NCBI RefSeq assembly: GCF_039548895.1
Contig: NZ_JBCLVG010000002.1
DNA length: 64,000 nt
From: Orlajensenia stereocauli
GTDB taxonomy: Bacteria; Actinomycetota; Actinomycetes; Actinomycetales; Microbacteriaceae
Direction: 5' to 3' (one strand)
Positions within the stretch are counted from its first letter, which is position 1. Each line of letters begins with the position of its first letter. The notes below the pieces were generated by a model. It was not told where the DNA came from, searched no databases, and was given only the letters and a program-made list of their open reading frames with translations. Shown here in pieces: positions 42,887 through 52,859 of this stretch. The position numbers and the translations under genes are program-made.

Positions 42887-45124
42887 GTGGCAGATCTCGA
42901 CGATCCGACGGCGAAAGGCGCCGCTCCGACGGCGCCAGCGCCCAGCACTCCGCCTGAACCGGCGCAGCCGAGCCCGTCCACGACACGGACCGTGCAGCCG
43001 CGCGTCCCGCGCGTCCGGCGAGGCCGCAGGCTCTCGGGTTTCAGCATCCAATCGAAGCTGCTCGTGATGCTGCTCGGCGTGAGCCTCCTGTCGTCGATCG
43101 TCGTGGGGGCCATCGGCTTCGCCAACGGCCAGGACTCGCTCCGAGCTGCCGCGTTCGACCAGCTCACCACCATCAGGGAACTGCGCACCGAGGAGATCCA
43201 GCGCGAGTTCTCATCGATCCAGCGGGGGGTGATGCTGGACTCGCGCAACGAGAGCGCGGTGCAGGCGGCGTCGGCGTTCATCGACGCCTTCGCCGAGCTC
43301 CAGGACAGCGCCATCACCCCGGCCCAGGACGCGGCCCTCCTGGACTTCTACTCGACGGAGTTCGTGCCGGCGCTCGAGAAGAGGTCTGGCGCGGACTACT
43401 CGGCGGAGTCCTTCGTCCCGGCCAGCGCGGCCGGGCGGTACCTGCAGTCGGAGTACGTCATCGGCAGGCCCTACGACGACTACGAGACCGGCCTGCGGCT
43501 GACGGATGCCGGAGACGGCAGCGACTGGTCGGCGGCCAACGCGCGGTACGGCTCCTACTTCTCCGGACTCGTCGACGATCTCGGCTACGAGGACATGCTC
43601 ATCATCGACCGCTCGGGCAGCGTCGTGTACTCGGCGTACAAGAGCGTCGACCTGGGCGTCGACCTCTCTGCCGAGCCCTATACGAACTCCGCGTTGACCG
43701 GCGCCTATCAGGAGGCCCTGCGCAGCGGATCCCTCAACGTCGTCAGCACGACGGACTTCGAGCGCTACCTGCCATCGTTGAACGTGCCGACGGCGTGGGT
43801 GGTCTCGCCCATCGGCACCGCGACGGACGTCGTCGGCACGCTGGCGGTGCAGGTGCCGATCACCCAGATCAACGACGTCATGTCGGGTGACGAGCAATGG
43901 GCCGAGCAGGGACTCGGGCAGACCGGCGAGGTCTACCTCGCCGGCGAGGACCGCTTGATGCGCAGCTCCTCCCGCCTCCTGGTCGAGCATCCCGATTCGT
44001 ACAAGAAGGCCGTCGTCGAGAACGGAACGGCACCGGGAGTGGCCGACAGGATCGTCGAGGTGAACGGCGCGGTGCTGCTGCAGCCGGTCGACGTGCCCGG
44101 AGTGCAACGCGCCCTCCGTGGCGAGACCGGCACAGCTGTGACGCGCGACTACACCGACTCCGACAGTCTCGTCGCCTATGCGCCGTTGGAGATCGAGGGC
44201 CTCAATTGGGTGATCGTCGCCCACATCGACGGGGCCGAGGCGTTCGCACCAGTGAGCGAGTTCACCCGCAACATCGTCATCTCGACCCTGGCCATCCTGC
44301 TGTTGGTGAGCGTTCTCTCGCTGCTGCTCGCGCAGGTGTTCACCCGCCCGATCAAGCAGCTGCTCGATGCAGTCCGGCGCATCGCCGGAGGTGATCTCGC
44401 GGTGCAGGTCCCGCACGGCTCGCGCGATGAGTTCGGCGACCTCGGCTCGGCATTCAACGACATGAGTTCGAGCCTGCGGGTCAAGCAGGAGCTCATCGAG
44501 GAACAGCAGAAGGAGAATGAGAAGCTGCTGCACACTCTGATGCCGGAATCCGTCGCCCGCCGGTACAAGGAGGGGCAGGAGACCATCGCCGAGGACCATC
44601 AGGACGTGTCGGTGGTCTACGCCGAACTCGTCGGGTTCGACGACTACACCGCGTCGCTGTCGAGCGAGGATGAGATCGCAGCGCTCAACGAGCTCGTTCG
44701 TGGTTTCGACGAGGCGGCCGTCCGCACGGGGGTCGAGAAGGTGCGCACCCTGCGCGGCGGATACCTGGCCAGCTCCGGCCTCATAGTTCCACGCGTCGAC
44801 AACGCTCGCCGGGCAGTCGAGTTCGCCCGAGAGATGCGCCTGGTGATCGAGCGGTTCAACGCCCGCTACGACGTCGCCATCGCTCTTCGAGCAGGCGTCG
44901 ACACCGGAACGGTCACGAGTGGCCTGGTGGGGCGGTCCAGTCTCGCGTACGACCTGTGGGGTGATGCGGTGAATCTCGCCCATCGCGTGCGCAGCGTCGC
45001 GGGCGGCCCGGGCATCTTCGTGAGCCAGGCCGTGCGCGATCGCCTTCAGGATTCCGAACGCATCGTCGAGGCCGGCACCATCGAGACGGCATCCGGAACC
45101 CAGACAGTGTGGGTGGTGGACTGA
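42887..45124 (+). CDS. Membrane receptor with HAMP and degenerate class III nucleotide-cyclase domain
   Basis: A 745-residue protein, GTG start after GGGGGAG. Pro-rich N-tail; membrane helix about 55-78; large extracellular, probably dCache-type sensor domain to about 455; second helix 461-484; HAMP (R-P-I-K-Q-L) to about 537; a helical linker; cyclase-type domain from about 570. The catalytic metal Asp pair is lost: the first position is Glu580 (Y-A-E-L-V-G-F instead of A-D-I-V-G-F) and the second is Gly624 (T-L-R-G-G-Y instead of T-I-G-D-A-Y); the base-selecting Lys is Arg620. The transition-state pair Asn696/Arg700 (D-A-V-N-L-A-H-R) remains. It should be poor or inactive as a cyclase and may act as a nucleotide sensor. 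Directly followed by a cyclic-nucleotide-domain channel. Confidence 0.85.
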   Translation: MADLDDPTAKGAAPTAPAPSTPPEPAQPSPSTTRTVQPRVPRVRRGRRLSGFSIQSKLLVMLLGVSLLSSIVVGAIGFANGQDSLRAAAFDQLTTIRELRTEEIQREFSSIQRGVMLDSRNESAVQAASAFIDAFAELQDSAITPAQDAALLDFYSTEFVPALEKRSGADYSAESFVPASAAGRYLQSEYVIGRPYDDYETGLRLTDAGDGSDWSAANARYGSYFSGLVDDLGYEDMLIIDRSGSVVYSAYKSVDLGVDLSAEPYTNSALTGAYQEALRSGSLNVVSTTDFERYLPSLNVPTAWVVSPIGTATDVVGTLAVQVPITQINDVMSGDEQWAEQGLGQTGEVYLAGEDRLMRSSSRLLVEHPDSYKKAVVENGTAPGVADRIVEVNGAVLLQPVDVPGVQRALRGETGTAVTRDYTDSDSLVAYAPLEIEGLNWVIVAHIDGAEAFAPVSEFTRNIVISTLAILLLVSVLSLLLAQVFTRPIKQLLDAVRRIAGGDLAVQVPHGSRDEFGDLGSAFNDMSSSLRVKQELIEEQQKENEKLLHTLMPESVARRYKEGQETIAEDHQDVSVVYAELVGFDDYTASLSSEDEIAALNELVRGFDEAAVRTGVEKVRTLRGGYLASSGLIVPRVDNARRAVEFAREMRLVIERFNARYDVAIALRAGVDTGTVTSGLVGRSSLAYDLWGDAVNLAHRVRSVAGGPGIFVSQAVRDRLQDSERIVEAGTIETASGTQTVWVVD

Positions 45125-45126
45125 TC

Positions 45127-46548
45127 GTGGGCGACGTGGTGCAGGGCGGGTGGGTCGTCTGGGCGATTGCGCTCGCCATCGGCGTTCCCGTTGCTCTGGT
45201 CATCTGCACCGAGATCCTGGCGGCCCTCACCCGGCGGGGCAGTCCCGCGGCGAAGCCCGTACGACTGCTGCGCAACTGGGTGATCCCCGTCGGCGGCCTG
45301 TTCGCCCTCCTCATCTTCGCCTTCCAGTCCCCTGCGGACCAGGTGTGGGCGCGCGTGGTGGCGACGGTGCTCGGATTCCTGCTCATCCTCCTCGTGCTCA
45401 GCGCCTTCAACGTCGCCCTGTTCGCGAACGCACGGAAGGGAACGTGGCGGGAGCGGATCCCCTCGATCTTCGTCGACCTGGCCCGGCTCGCCCTCATCGT
45501 CATCGGGCTCGCCATCCTGTTCCAGTGGGTCTGGGGTGCCGACGTCGGCGGCCTGATCGCTGCACTCGGCGTCACCTCCATCGTCATCGGCCTCGCCTTG
45601 CAGAACGCCGTCGGTGGCGTCATCTCCGGACTCCTGCTGTTGTTCGAGCAGCCGTTCAAGATCGGCGACTGGCTGGACACCGGCAGCGCGCGCGGCCGGG
45701 TCGTCGAGGTCAATTGGCGCGCCGTGCACATCGAGACGGGGGAGGGCATCCTCGTGGTGCCGAACGCGGCACTGGCGAGTTCGTCGTTCCGCAATCTGAG
45801 TGAACCCGCAGGAGCATTCCACGCCTCCGCCACGACGACGTTCGCCACCGACGACCCTCCGCACGAGGTCATCGACCTCCTCGTCGAGGTCGCATCGGGG
45901 CTGCCTATGCTCGACGCGAGCGAGAAGCCGACAGCGCGGTACCTCGGCGCGGCGAAGTACGCGGTCGACATCCCCGTCACGGTGCCGTCGGTCGCCGAGG
46001 ACGCGGTCGCACTCTTCCTCGCCTGGCTCTGGTACGCGGCTCGGCGGCGCGGGCTGGCGCTCGACAACGACGCGACCGATCCGATCGCCGCTCCGGAACG
46101 GCTGGAGGCGGCCATCGAACGCGTGGCGCCGACCCTCCAGCTCAGCGAGCAGGCGCGACTCGAGCTGCGGGAGAGTTGCAGGCTCGAGCGCTACGGCACC
46201 GGTGAGGTCGTGCAGGTGCCGGGTCGCGTTCCCGGCGCCATGCGCTTCGTCGTCGAGGGTCGTCTCCGCCTCAGCGTGATCGCCGACAAGGGGCTCGTCG
46301 GGTTCGCCACCATCGACGCGGGAGACTACGTCGGCCAGACTGCCCTCACCCGTGAGCCGTCCTTCGTGCATGCGATGGCGCTCGACGTCACGACGCTGCT
46401 CGTGATGCCGCTGTCGGTGATCGACGACATCGTGCGGTCCCGGCCGATCGTGGCGCGCGAGATCGGCCAGGCCATCGAGAACAAGCGGCAGGCGGCGTCG
46501 GCTGCGCTCGCGACGGCCGGCATCGTCCGGGGCACTGTCGGCGGCTGA
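45127..46548 (+). CDS. MscS-family channel with degenerate cyclic-nucleotide-binding domain
   Basis: About 473 residues from a GTG just after the cyclase stop (an in-frame GTG 18 bases upstream overlaps it). Four membrane helices lie in the first 170 residues; the pore helix L-G-V-T-S-I-V-I-G-L-A-L-Q-N-A-V-G-G and the beta domain (F-K-I-G-D-W, V-P-N-A-A-L) identify MscS. The last 110 residues form a CRP-like binding domain, but the phosphate cassette reads V-G-Q-T-A-L-x-x-E-P-S: the conserved Glu is Gln404 and the Arg is Ser412, so cyclic-nucleotide binding is doubtful. This is the bacterial CNG (bCNG) architecture. Tight linkage to the degenerate cyclase suggests one sensing unit. Confidence 0.88.
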   Translation: MGDVVQGGWVVWAIALAIGVPVALVICTEILAALTRRGSPAAKPVRLLRNWVIPVGGLFALLIFAFQSPADQVWARVVATVLGFLLILLVLSAFNVALFANARKGTWRERIPSIFVDLARLALIVIGLAILFQWVWGADVGGLIAALGVTSIVIGLALQNAVGGVISGLLLLFEQPFKIGDWLDTGSARGRVVEVNWRAVHIETGEGILVVPNAALASSSFRNLSEPAGAFHASATTTFATDDPPHEVIDLLVEVASGLPMLDASEKPTARYLGAAKYAVDIPVTVPSVAEDAVALFLAWLWYAARRRGLALDNDATDPIAAPERLEAAIERVAPTLQLSEQARLELRESCRLERYGTGEVVQVPGRVPGAMRFVVEGRLRLSVIADKGLVGFATIDAGDYVGQTALTREPSFVHAMALDVTTLLVMPLSVIDDIVRSRPIVAREIGQAIENKRQAASAALATAGIVRGTVGG

Positions 46549-46555
46549 GATCGGG

Positions 46556-47341
46556 TCAGGAACGCTCGGCGAGCATCCCCTGCATCAGCTCGATCTCCGC
46601 GGTCTGGCTGGCGACGACCCCGCTGGCGAACGTCGTCACGACGGCGTTCGAGCTGCGGTCGAGCAGCGACTCTGCCATCTCGAGCGCGCCGCGATGGTGG
46701 GCGATCATGAGGGTGAGGAACAGGCGCTCGGCCTCGACCCCCTCTAGGCCCTTCAGCTCGGTGAGCTGGGCGTCCGTGGCCATGCCCGGCATGAGTCCGC
46801 CGGGGGTGTGGGCGGCGGTCGCGTCGGTGCCGGTTCCCGTGCCGTGGCCGTGGTCGGCTCCGGATGCTCCGGGCCGGGTCATCCACATCATCGACGGCTC
46901 GCTCCCGGCCTGGCTGAGTCCCCATTCGTTCAGCCAGCCGTAGAGCTGGCCGGACTGCTGCGCCTGCGTGGTCGCGATGTCGTAGGCGAGCAGGCGCACG
47001 TCGGCGTCATCCGTCGCGTCACGCACGATCATCGCCATCTCGACGCCCTGCACGTGGTGGGCCTGCATGTCGCGGGCGAAGCCGGCCTCGGCGCTGGTGT
47101 CCGTCGGGGTCGGATCGCCGAGGGTGGAGATGCGCCCGAAGGAGTACGCGAGCAGCGCCGTCACGACGATCGCCACGATGGCGACGACGATCACGGCGAC
47201 GCGTCCGCCTCGGCCCGCCCGGCCGGCGTCGGGGACCTCGGCGCCGTCAGCATCGGCTGCGAGGCCCTCGATGGAGTCGCCCCCGATGGAGTCGCCCCCG
47301 ATGGAGCCGGCCTCGATGGCGCTAGACCTTGCCCGGGGCAT
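46556..47341 (-). CDS. DUF305 membrane-anchored protein
   Basis: About 261 residues. The N-terminus has a short acidic Ile/Gly repeat (S-I-G-G-D-S-I-G-G-D-S-I-E-G) from a near-tandem DNA repeat, then one membrane helix (about 48-70). The outer domain is DUF305: two copies of a His-His motif, H-H-V-Q-G-V-E-M-A and H-H-R-G-A-L-E-M-A, in a ferritin-like helical fold, and a Met/His-rich region in between (S-M-M-W-M, H-G-H-G). Metal binding, for instance copper, is likely from the His/Met content. The ATG overlaps the end of the DUF3105 gene by 20 bases. Confidence 0.85.
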   Translation of the reverse strand: MPRARSSAIEAGSIGGDSIGGDSIEGLAADADGAEVPDAGRAGRGGRVAVIVVAIVAIVVTALLAYSFGRISTLGDPTPTDTSAEAGFARDMQAHHVQGVEMAMIVRDATDDADVRLLAYDIATTQAQQSGQLYGWLNEWGLSQAGSEPSMMWMTRPGASGADHGHGTGTGTDATAAHTPGGLMPGMATDAQLTELKGLEGVEAERLFLTLMIAHHRGALEMAESLLDRSSNAVVTTFASGVVASQTAEIELMQGMLAERS

Positions 47342-48059
47342 CGAAGGCTCCCGTGCAGAGGGCGCCGGGCTCCGGAACGTTCTGGCTCTTCCAGTACTCC
47401 TCGAGGAAGGCGGAGATGCGCTCGTCATCCACCGACTCGACGGCCAACTGCACGTTCCAGCCGCTGAGCACCACGGGGCTGGGCAGCCCATCGAAGGGCG
47501 AGAGCACGATGTAGCTGCTGGGCAGCTCGGACTTCAGCTCACTCAGGTCGGCATCCGGCAACGAAGGGTCGTAGGTGACCCAGATCGCTCCGTGCTCAAG
47601 GGAATGCACGGCATTCTCACTCGGGACGGGCTCGGTGTAGACGCCGCAGTTGAGCCAAGCGGGGTTGTGCGATCCGCCGGCCGGGGGTGTCTGCGGGTAG
47701 TCGACGACGCCCTCCACGTGCTGCGACTCGTTGTCGAAGGTCTCGACGCCATCGATCTCGGCGCCGGTTCCACCGGCGGTGTACTCCTTGGGCTGCGGCG
47801 TGAGCACGATCGAGACCACGACGACTGCCACGACGGCGACGGCGGCCACGATGGCCGAGGCGATGCCGATGCGGCGGTTGCGCTTGGACCTGGCCTCCTT
47901 GCGGCGGAACTCCTCGAGCTTGGCGGCGCGGTCGTCGGCGCGCTTCTGCTTGATCGACCTCTGCTTCGCAGCGGCCTTGGCGGCGGGCGGAACCGGTGGT
48001 ACAGGCGGAACGGGCGGGACAGGCGGAGTGCTGGGGGTCACGGAACAATACGAACGCAT
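47322..48059 (-). CDS. DUF3105 membrane-anchored protein
   Basis: About 245 residues. Pro/Val-Pro-rich start (P-P-V-P repeats), a basic coiled stretch (residues 30-65), one membrane helix (about 67-88) and an extracellular DUF3105 domain with G-G-S-H-N-P-A-W-L-N-C-G and H-S-L-E-H-G-A-I-W-V. The two Cys (N-C-G and A-L-C-T) may form a disulfide. DUF3105 proteins are often encoded next to DUF305, as here. Start uncertain: ATG at 48059 or a GTG at 48041 that would skip six residues. Function unknown. Confidence 0.8.
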   Translation of the reverse strand: MRSYCSVTPSTPPVPPVPPVPPVPPAAKAAAKQRSIKQKRADDRAAKLEEFRRKEARSKRNRRIGIASAIVAAVAVVAVVVVSIVLTPQPKEYTAGGTGAEIDGVETFDNESQHVEGVVDYPQTPPAGGSHNPAWLNCGVYTEPVPSENAVHSLEHGAIWVTYDPSLPDADLSELKSELPSSYIVLSPFDGLPSPVVLSGWNVQLAVESVDDERISAFLEEYWKSQNVPEPGALCTGAFDAPGKV

Positions 48060-48263
48060 CAACCGCTGCCGCCGCTGCGATCAGCCGCCTCTCACAGTCC
48101 ATTCCCAGCCGGCGTGACCCGTGTCCACGTCGAAGCGCGGGCGAACGGCCCACACGCCGTCGCGCTGCAGTTCCTGCGACGCGCGCCCGTCTTTTCGGCC
48201 GCGTCGTGAAGAAACGGCCGCGCGGGCGACGGATTCGCCCGTCCCGCGGCATCCGTCACCGGA

Positions 48264-48377
48264 TAGAGTGGAGCCGTGAACATCTCCCGCTCGTGTTGTC
48301 GTCGCTGATCACCACCCCAGCGACCATTTCCCTGTGCCTGCGCACTGAAGCGCAGCACGACCGTTAGGACAACACGG
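48264..48377 (+). promoter_or_regulatory. Cysteine-responsive leader/attenuator of the transsulfuration operon
   Basis: TAGAGT at 48264-48269 is a -10 box ending seven bases before the GTG of a 10-codon leader (48276), giving a leaderless message. The two Cys codons lie in CGTGTTGTC (48292-48300), which is exactly complementary to GACAACACG (48368-48376) immediately before the cystathionine beta-synthase ATG; GTCG/CGAC (48301-48304, 48358-48361) extends the stem. A smaller hairpin CTGCGC/GCGCAG (about 48338-48355) lies between. The upstream 48060-48263 stretch shows nothing else recognisable. Confidence 0.75.
48276..48308 (+). CDS. Leaderless Cys-Cys leader peptide
   Basis: A 10-codon frame GTG-AAC-ATC-TCC-CGC-TCG-TGT-TGT-CGT-CGC then TGA, encoding MNISRSCCRR. 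The GTG lies seven bases after the -10 hexamer, so ribosomes can start at the 5' end. Adjacent Cys codons preceding a cysteine-metabolism gene match the polycysteine leaderless small-ORF attenuators known from mycobacteria. Stalling at the Cys codons when charged tRNA-Cys is scarce would keep the complementary strand from closing over the cystathionine beta-synthase start, raising its translation. Confidence 0.75.
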   Translation: MNISRSCCRR

Positions 48378-49739
<1,362 letters not shown>

Positions 49740-49748
49740 GAGAACAGC

Positions 49749-50903
49749 ATGACCACCTCAGACCGCTTCGCCACCCGCGCCATCCACGCCGGCCAGGAGT
49801 TCGACCCCACTACCGGGGCCGTCATCCCGCCGATCTACCAGACCTCCACCTTCGTGCAGGAGAGCATCGGCAGCCTCCGCGGCGGCTACGAGTACGCCCG
49901 ATCCGGCAACCCGACGCGCACGGCTCTCGAGACCCTGCTCGCCGCGCTCGAGGGCGGAAAGCACGGCCTCTCGTTCGCCTCGGGCCTCGCCGCTGAAGAC
50001 GCCCTGCTGCGCGCTGTGCTCCAGCCCGGCGACCACGTGGTGCTGGGCAACGACGTCTACGGCGGAACCTACCGCCTGATCAACCGCGTGCATGGGGCCT
50101 GGGGCATCCGGAACACCCCGGTCGACCTAGCGGACCTCGATGCCGTTCGGGCGGCGGTGTCGACCGAAGCCACCCGCATCCTCTGGATCGAGACCCCGTC
50201 CAACCCGCTTATGAAGATCAGTGACGTGGCCGCCCTCGTCGAGATCGGCCACGCGGCCGGCGCCCTCGTCGTGGTGGACAACACCTTCGCGTCGCCCGCG
50301 CTGCAGCAGCCGATGAGCCTCGGCGCCGACGTGATCGTGCACTCCACCACCAAGTACCTCGGCGGTCACTCCGACGTGATCGGCGGCGGCCTCGTCATCA
50401 ACGACGACGAGCTGCACGACAAGGTCAAGTTCCTGCAGTTCGCAGCAGGTGCTGTGTCGGCGCCGATGGACGCGTTCCTCACCATCCGCGGCATCAAGAC
50501 CCTCGACGTGCGCATGGAGCGCCACTCCGCCAACGCCCAGGCCATCGCCGAGGCGCTCGTCGGTCACCCGGCGCTCGAGGCCGTCTACTACCCCGGACTT
50601 CCGTCGCACCCCGGCCACGAATTGGCCGCGCGTCAGATGTCGGGCTTCGGCGGCATGCTCTCCATCGCCGTCGTGGGGGGCGCGGATGCCGCTCGCCGCT
50701 TCGCCGAGTCGCTCGAGGTGTTCCAGCTGGCCGAGTCGCTGGGGGGCGTCGAGTCGCTGGTGAACTACCCCTCGGCCATGACGCACGCGTCGGTGAAGGG
50801 CACCGAGCTCGAGGTGCCCGAGAACGTGGTGCGCCTCTCGGTCGGCATCGAGGACGTCGACGACCTGGTCGCCGACGTGCTGCAGGCGCTCGACGCCAGC
50901 TGA
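49749..50903 (+). CDS. metB: Cystathionine gamma-synthase/lyase
   Basis: A 384-residue Cys/Met-metabolism PLP enzyme. Signatures: Y-E-Y-A-R-S-G-N-P-T-R near residue 47, D-N-T-F-A-S-P and H-S-T-T-K-Y-L-G-G with catalytic Lys202, and S-L-G-G-V-E-S-L near 330. AGGAGA precedes the ATG. MetB-type gamma-synthase and gamma-lyase cannot be separated with certainty by sequence; linkage to cystathionine beta-synthase favours reverse transsulfuration (homocysteine to cysteine), yet mycobacterial neighbours are annotated metB. Co-controlled by the Cys-codon leader. Confidence 0.92.
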   Translation: MTTSDRFATRAIHAGQEFDPTTGAVIPPIYQTSTFVQESIGSLRGGYEYARSGNPTRTALETLLAALEGGKHGLSFASGLAAEDALLRAVLQPGDHVVLGNDVYGGTYRLINRVHGAWGIRNTPVDLADLDAVRAAVSTEATRILWIETPSNPLMKISDVAALVEIGHAAGALVVVDNTFASPALQQPMSLGADVIVHSTTKYLGGHSDVIGGGLVINDDELHDKVKFLQFAAGAVSAPMDAFLTIRGIKTLDVRMERHSANAQAIAEALVGHPALEAVYYPGLPSHPGHELAARQMSGFGGMLSIAVVGGADAARRFAESLEVFQLAESLGGVESLVNYPSAMTHASVKGTELEVPENVVRLSVGIEDVDDLVADVLQALDAS

Positions 50904-50926
50904 GGCTCGCTTCTCCCGCTCGCGCC

Positions 50927-51016
50927 CCGCTCGCTGAGGGCCCGACGAAGTCGGCGTTCGAAGCGCATCGACATCCACGCTTCGGCCGCGGGCTTCGCCC
51001 GGGCCTCAGCGAGCGG
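50927..51016. repeat. Dispersed palindromic repeat copy with perfect outer arms
   Basis: CCGCTCGCTGAGG (50927-50939) is perfectly complementary to CCTCAGCGAGCGG (51004-51016). The interior shows further near-complementary CGAAGCG/CGCTTCG arms. Best-preserved copy of the family. Confidence 0.85.
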
Positions 51017-51036
51017 CGGGGTGTAGAACAGTACGC

Positions 51037-51435
51037 ATGAGCGAACCGATCAACGACTGGATGGACGCCTACCTGCGCGCGTGGGACTCGAACGAGTCCG
51101 ACGACATCCGTGCCCTCTTCACCGACGACGCCGAGTACTACACGCTGCCCGGCCGTCCGGCCAAGGCCGGCATCGATGCGATCCTGGCCTGGTGGGAAGA
51201 CGCGCGCGACGAACCGGGCGACTACACCTTCCGCTGGGAGCCCGTCTCCGTCACGCCGAATCGCGCCGTCATCCAGGGCTACACCGACTACCGCGAGCGC
51301 GAGGGGTACCACAACCTCTGGATCATCGACTTCGCGCCCGATGGTCGGGCCAGCCGCTTCACCGAGTGGTGGGTCGAGGTTCCGGCTGACGGTTCAGGGC
51401 CGAAGGGCGCGACCCTACCGCCGTCCGAGGGCTGA
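51037..51435 (+). CDS. SnoaL/NTF2-like protein
   Basis: A 132-residue protein with the cone-shaped NTF2-like fold: N-D-W-M-D-A-Y-L-R-A-W, an acidic D-D-A-E-Y-Y-T turn, A-W-W-E-D-A and the strands R-A-V-I-Q-G-Y-T-D-Y and R-A-S-R-F-T-E-W-W-V-E. Such proteins range from polyketide cyclases and ketosteroid isomerases to ligand-binding modules. No catalytic Asp-His-Glu set is evident, so function is open. Monocistronic. A TAGAAC box ends eight bases before the ATG. Confidence 0.8.
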   Translation: MSEPINDWMDAYLRAWDSNESDDIRALFTDDAEYYTLPGRPAKAGIDAILAWWEDARDEPGDYTFRWEPVSVTPNRAVIQGYTDYREREGYHNLWIIDFAPDGRASRFTEWWVEVPADGSGPKGATLPPSEG

Positions 51436-51546
51436 GGGCGGGCGATGGCCCGTCTAGTGACAGCCGCCCCCCTGATGGCAGGATTTCGACGAACATCGTC
51501 TTTCCTGCCAGCGTGACGACGAGCATCCGTCGGGCATAGTGGACGG

Positions 51547-52851
51547 GTGACCAGCACCGTGAGCAGCACAGTCGAGACCGGGCAGAGCGTCGAGCCGGCC
51601 GTGCACCAGGGCTCCCTCGGGCTGGCTCGAGGCACTGCGCTCTACATCGCCGCGGTGCTCGGCACCGGGATCCTGGTGCTGCCCGGGCTCGCGGCATCCG
51701 TCGCCGGACCGGCCTCGATCATCGCTGTGGCCGTAGTGTTCCTGCTGTCGATCCCGCTGGCAGGCACCTTCGCGGCCCTCGCCTCGCGCTACCCGGACCC
51801 CGGCGGCGTCGCCAGCTACGCGCGCCGAGCCCTCGGTGACGTCTGGGCCCGCATGGCCGGGTACTGGTTCTACTTCGGCGTCTGCGTCGGGGCCCCCGTC
51901 GTCGGCGTGCTGGGGGCCGAGTACGTCGTCGCCGTGCTCGGGGTCGACCATGCCGCCGTCGCCTGGGTGGGCATCGCCATCTTCGTGCCTCCCTTCGTCA
52001 TCAACTTCTTCGGAGTGCGCGTCTCGGGCGCACTGCAGTTGGTGCTCACCGCCCTGCTCCTGGTCGTCGTGGTCGGCGTGGTGGCCGTGAGCTTTCCGCA
52101 GTCGGATGCCGCGAACTTCCAGCCGTTCCTCCCGCACGGCATCGCCGGCGTCGGCACGGCGATCAGCCTGTTCCTCTGGGCCTTCGCCGGCTGGGAGGTG
52201 GGCACCCACATCGCTGGCGAGTTCCGGAACCCCCGCCGCGTCATCCCGATCGCCACGGCGATAGCGGTCGTCGTGGTGGGAGCCGCCTACCTCGCGCTGC
52301 AGCTCGTCACCGTGGCCGTGCTCGGCGACGCCGCGGGCACCAGCGCGACGCCCCTCCTCGACCTCGTCGCCGACGGTGCGCCGGGCTACGGACCGTTCCT
52401 CGTCGCCGTCATCGCGGCCGTCGTCGTGGCCGGTGTCGTGAACGCCTATCTCGGCGCTTTCGGAAAGCTGGGCGCATCGCTCGGCCGCGACGGCGACCTG
52501 CCGCGCTGGCTGGCGCGAGGCGTCGAGGACGGCGGCATCCCGCGGCGCAGTCTCTCTGTCGTCGCACTCCTCATCAGCGTCTACTACGCGCTCATGGCGG
52601 CGAGCGGCTTCGAGCTCACGCCCTTCATCCTCGTGCACACCAGCAGCATGGCCGCCATCTACGCCATCGGCATGGTCGCCGCCGTACGCCTGCTCGCCAC
52701 CTGGAGCCTCGGCTGGTGGATGGCCGTGGTCTCGACGGTGTTGACGGCCGGACTTCTGGTGCTCGCCGGCCCGAACCTCATCATCCCGGCGGTGCTCGCT
52801 GTCGCAGCCGTCATCGTCGGCCTCTTCAAACGCAGAACGAAACGAGAGTGA
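51547..52851 (+). CDS. APC-family amino acid permease
   Basis: A 434-residue, 12-helix transporter. R-G-T-A-L-Y-I-A-A-V-L-G-T-G-I at helix 1 is the APC substrate site, and F-A-G-W-E-V-G-T-H-I-A-G-E-F-R-N-P near residue 215 the conserved cytoplasmic stretch. It starts at a GTG placed seven bases after CATAGT, a good -10, so translation is probably leaderless. Imports an amino acid or amine with protons. It ends nine bases before a cyclase-family hydrolase gene. Confidence 0.9.
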   Translation: MTSTVSSTVETGQSVEPAVHQGSLGLARGTALYIAAVLGTGILVLPGLAASVAGPASIIAVAVVFLLSIPLAGTFAALASRYPDPGGVASYARRALGDVWARMAGYWFYFGVCVGAPVVGVLGAEYVVAVLGVDHAAVAWVGIAIFVPPFVINFFGVRVSGALQLVLTALLLVVVVGVVAVSFPQSDAANFQPFLPHGIAGVGTAISLFLWAFAGWEVGTHIAGEFRNPRRVIPIATAIAVVVVGAAYLALQLVTVAVLGDAAGTSATPLLDLVADGAPGYGPFLVAVIAAVVVAGVVNAYLGAFGKLGASLGRDGDLPRWLARGVEDGGIPRRSLSVVALLISVYYALMAASGFELTPFILVHTSSMAAIYAIGMVAAVRLLATWSLGWWMAVVSTVLTAGLLVLAGPNLIIPAVLAVAAVIVGLFKRRTKRE

Positions 52852-52859
52852 GACCTGCC

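Noticed and set aside
42887..45124. Active adenylate/guanylate cyclase
   Set aside because: Both catalytic metal Asp positions are replaced (Glu and Gly), so a normal active-site call is not supported.
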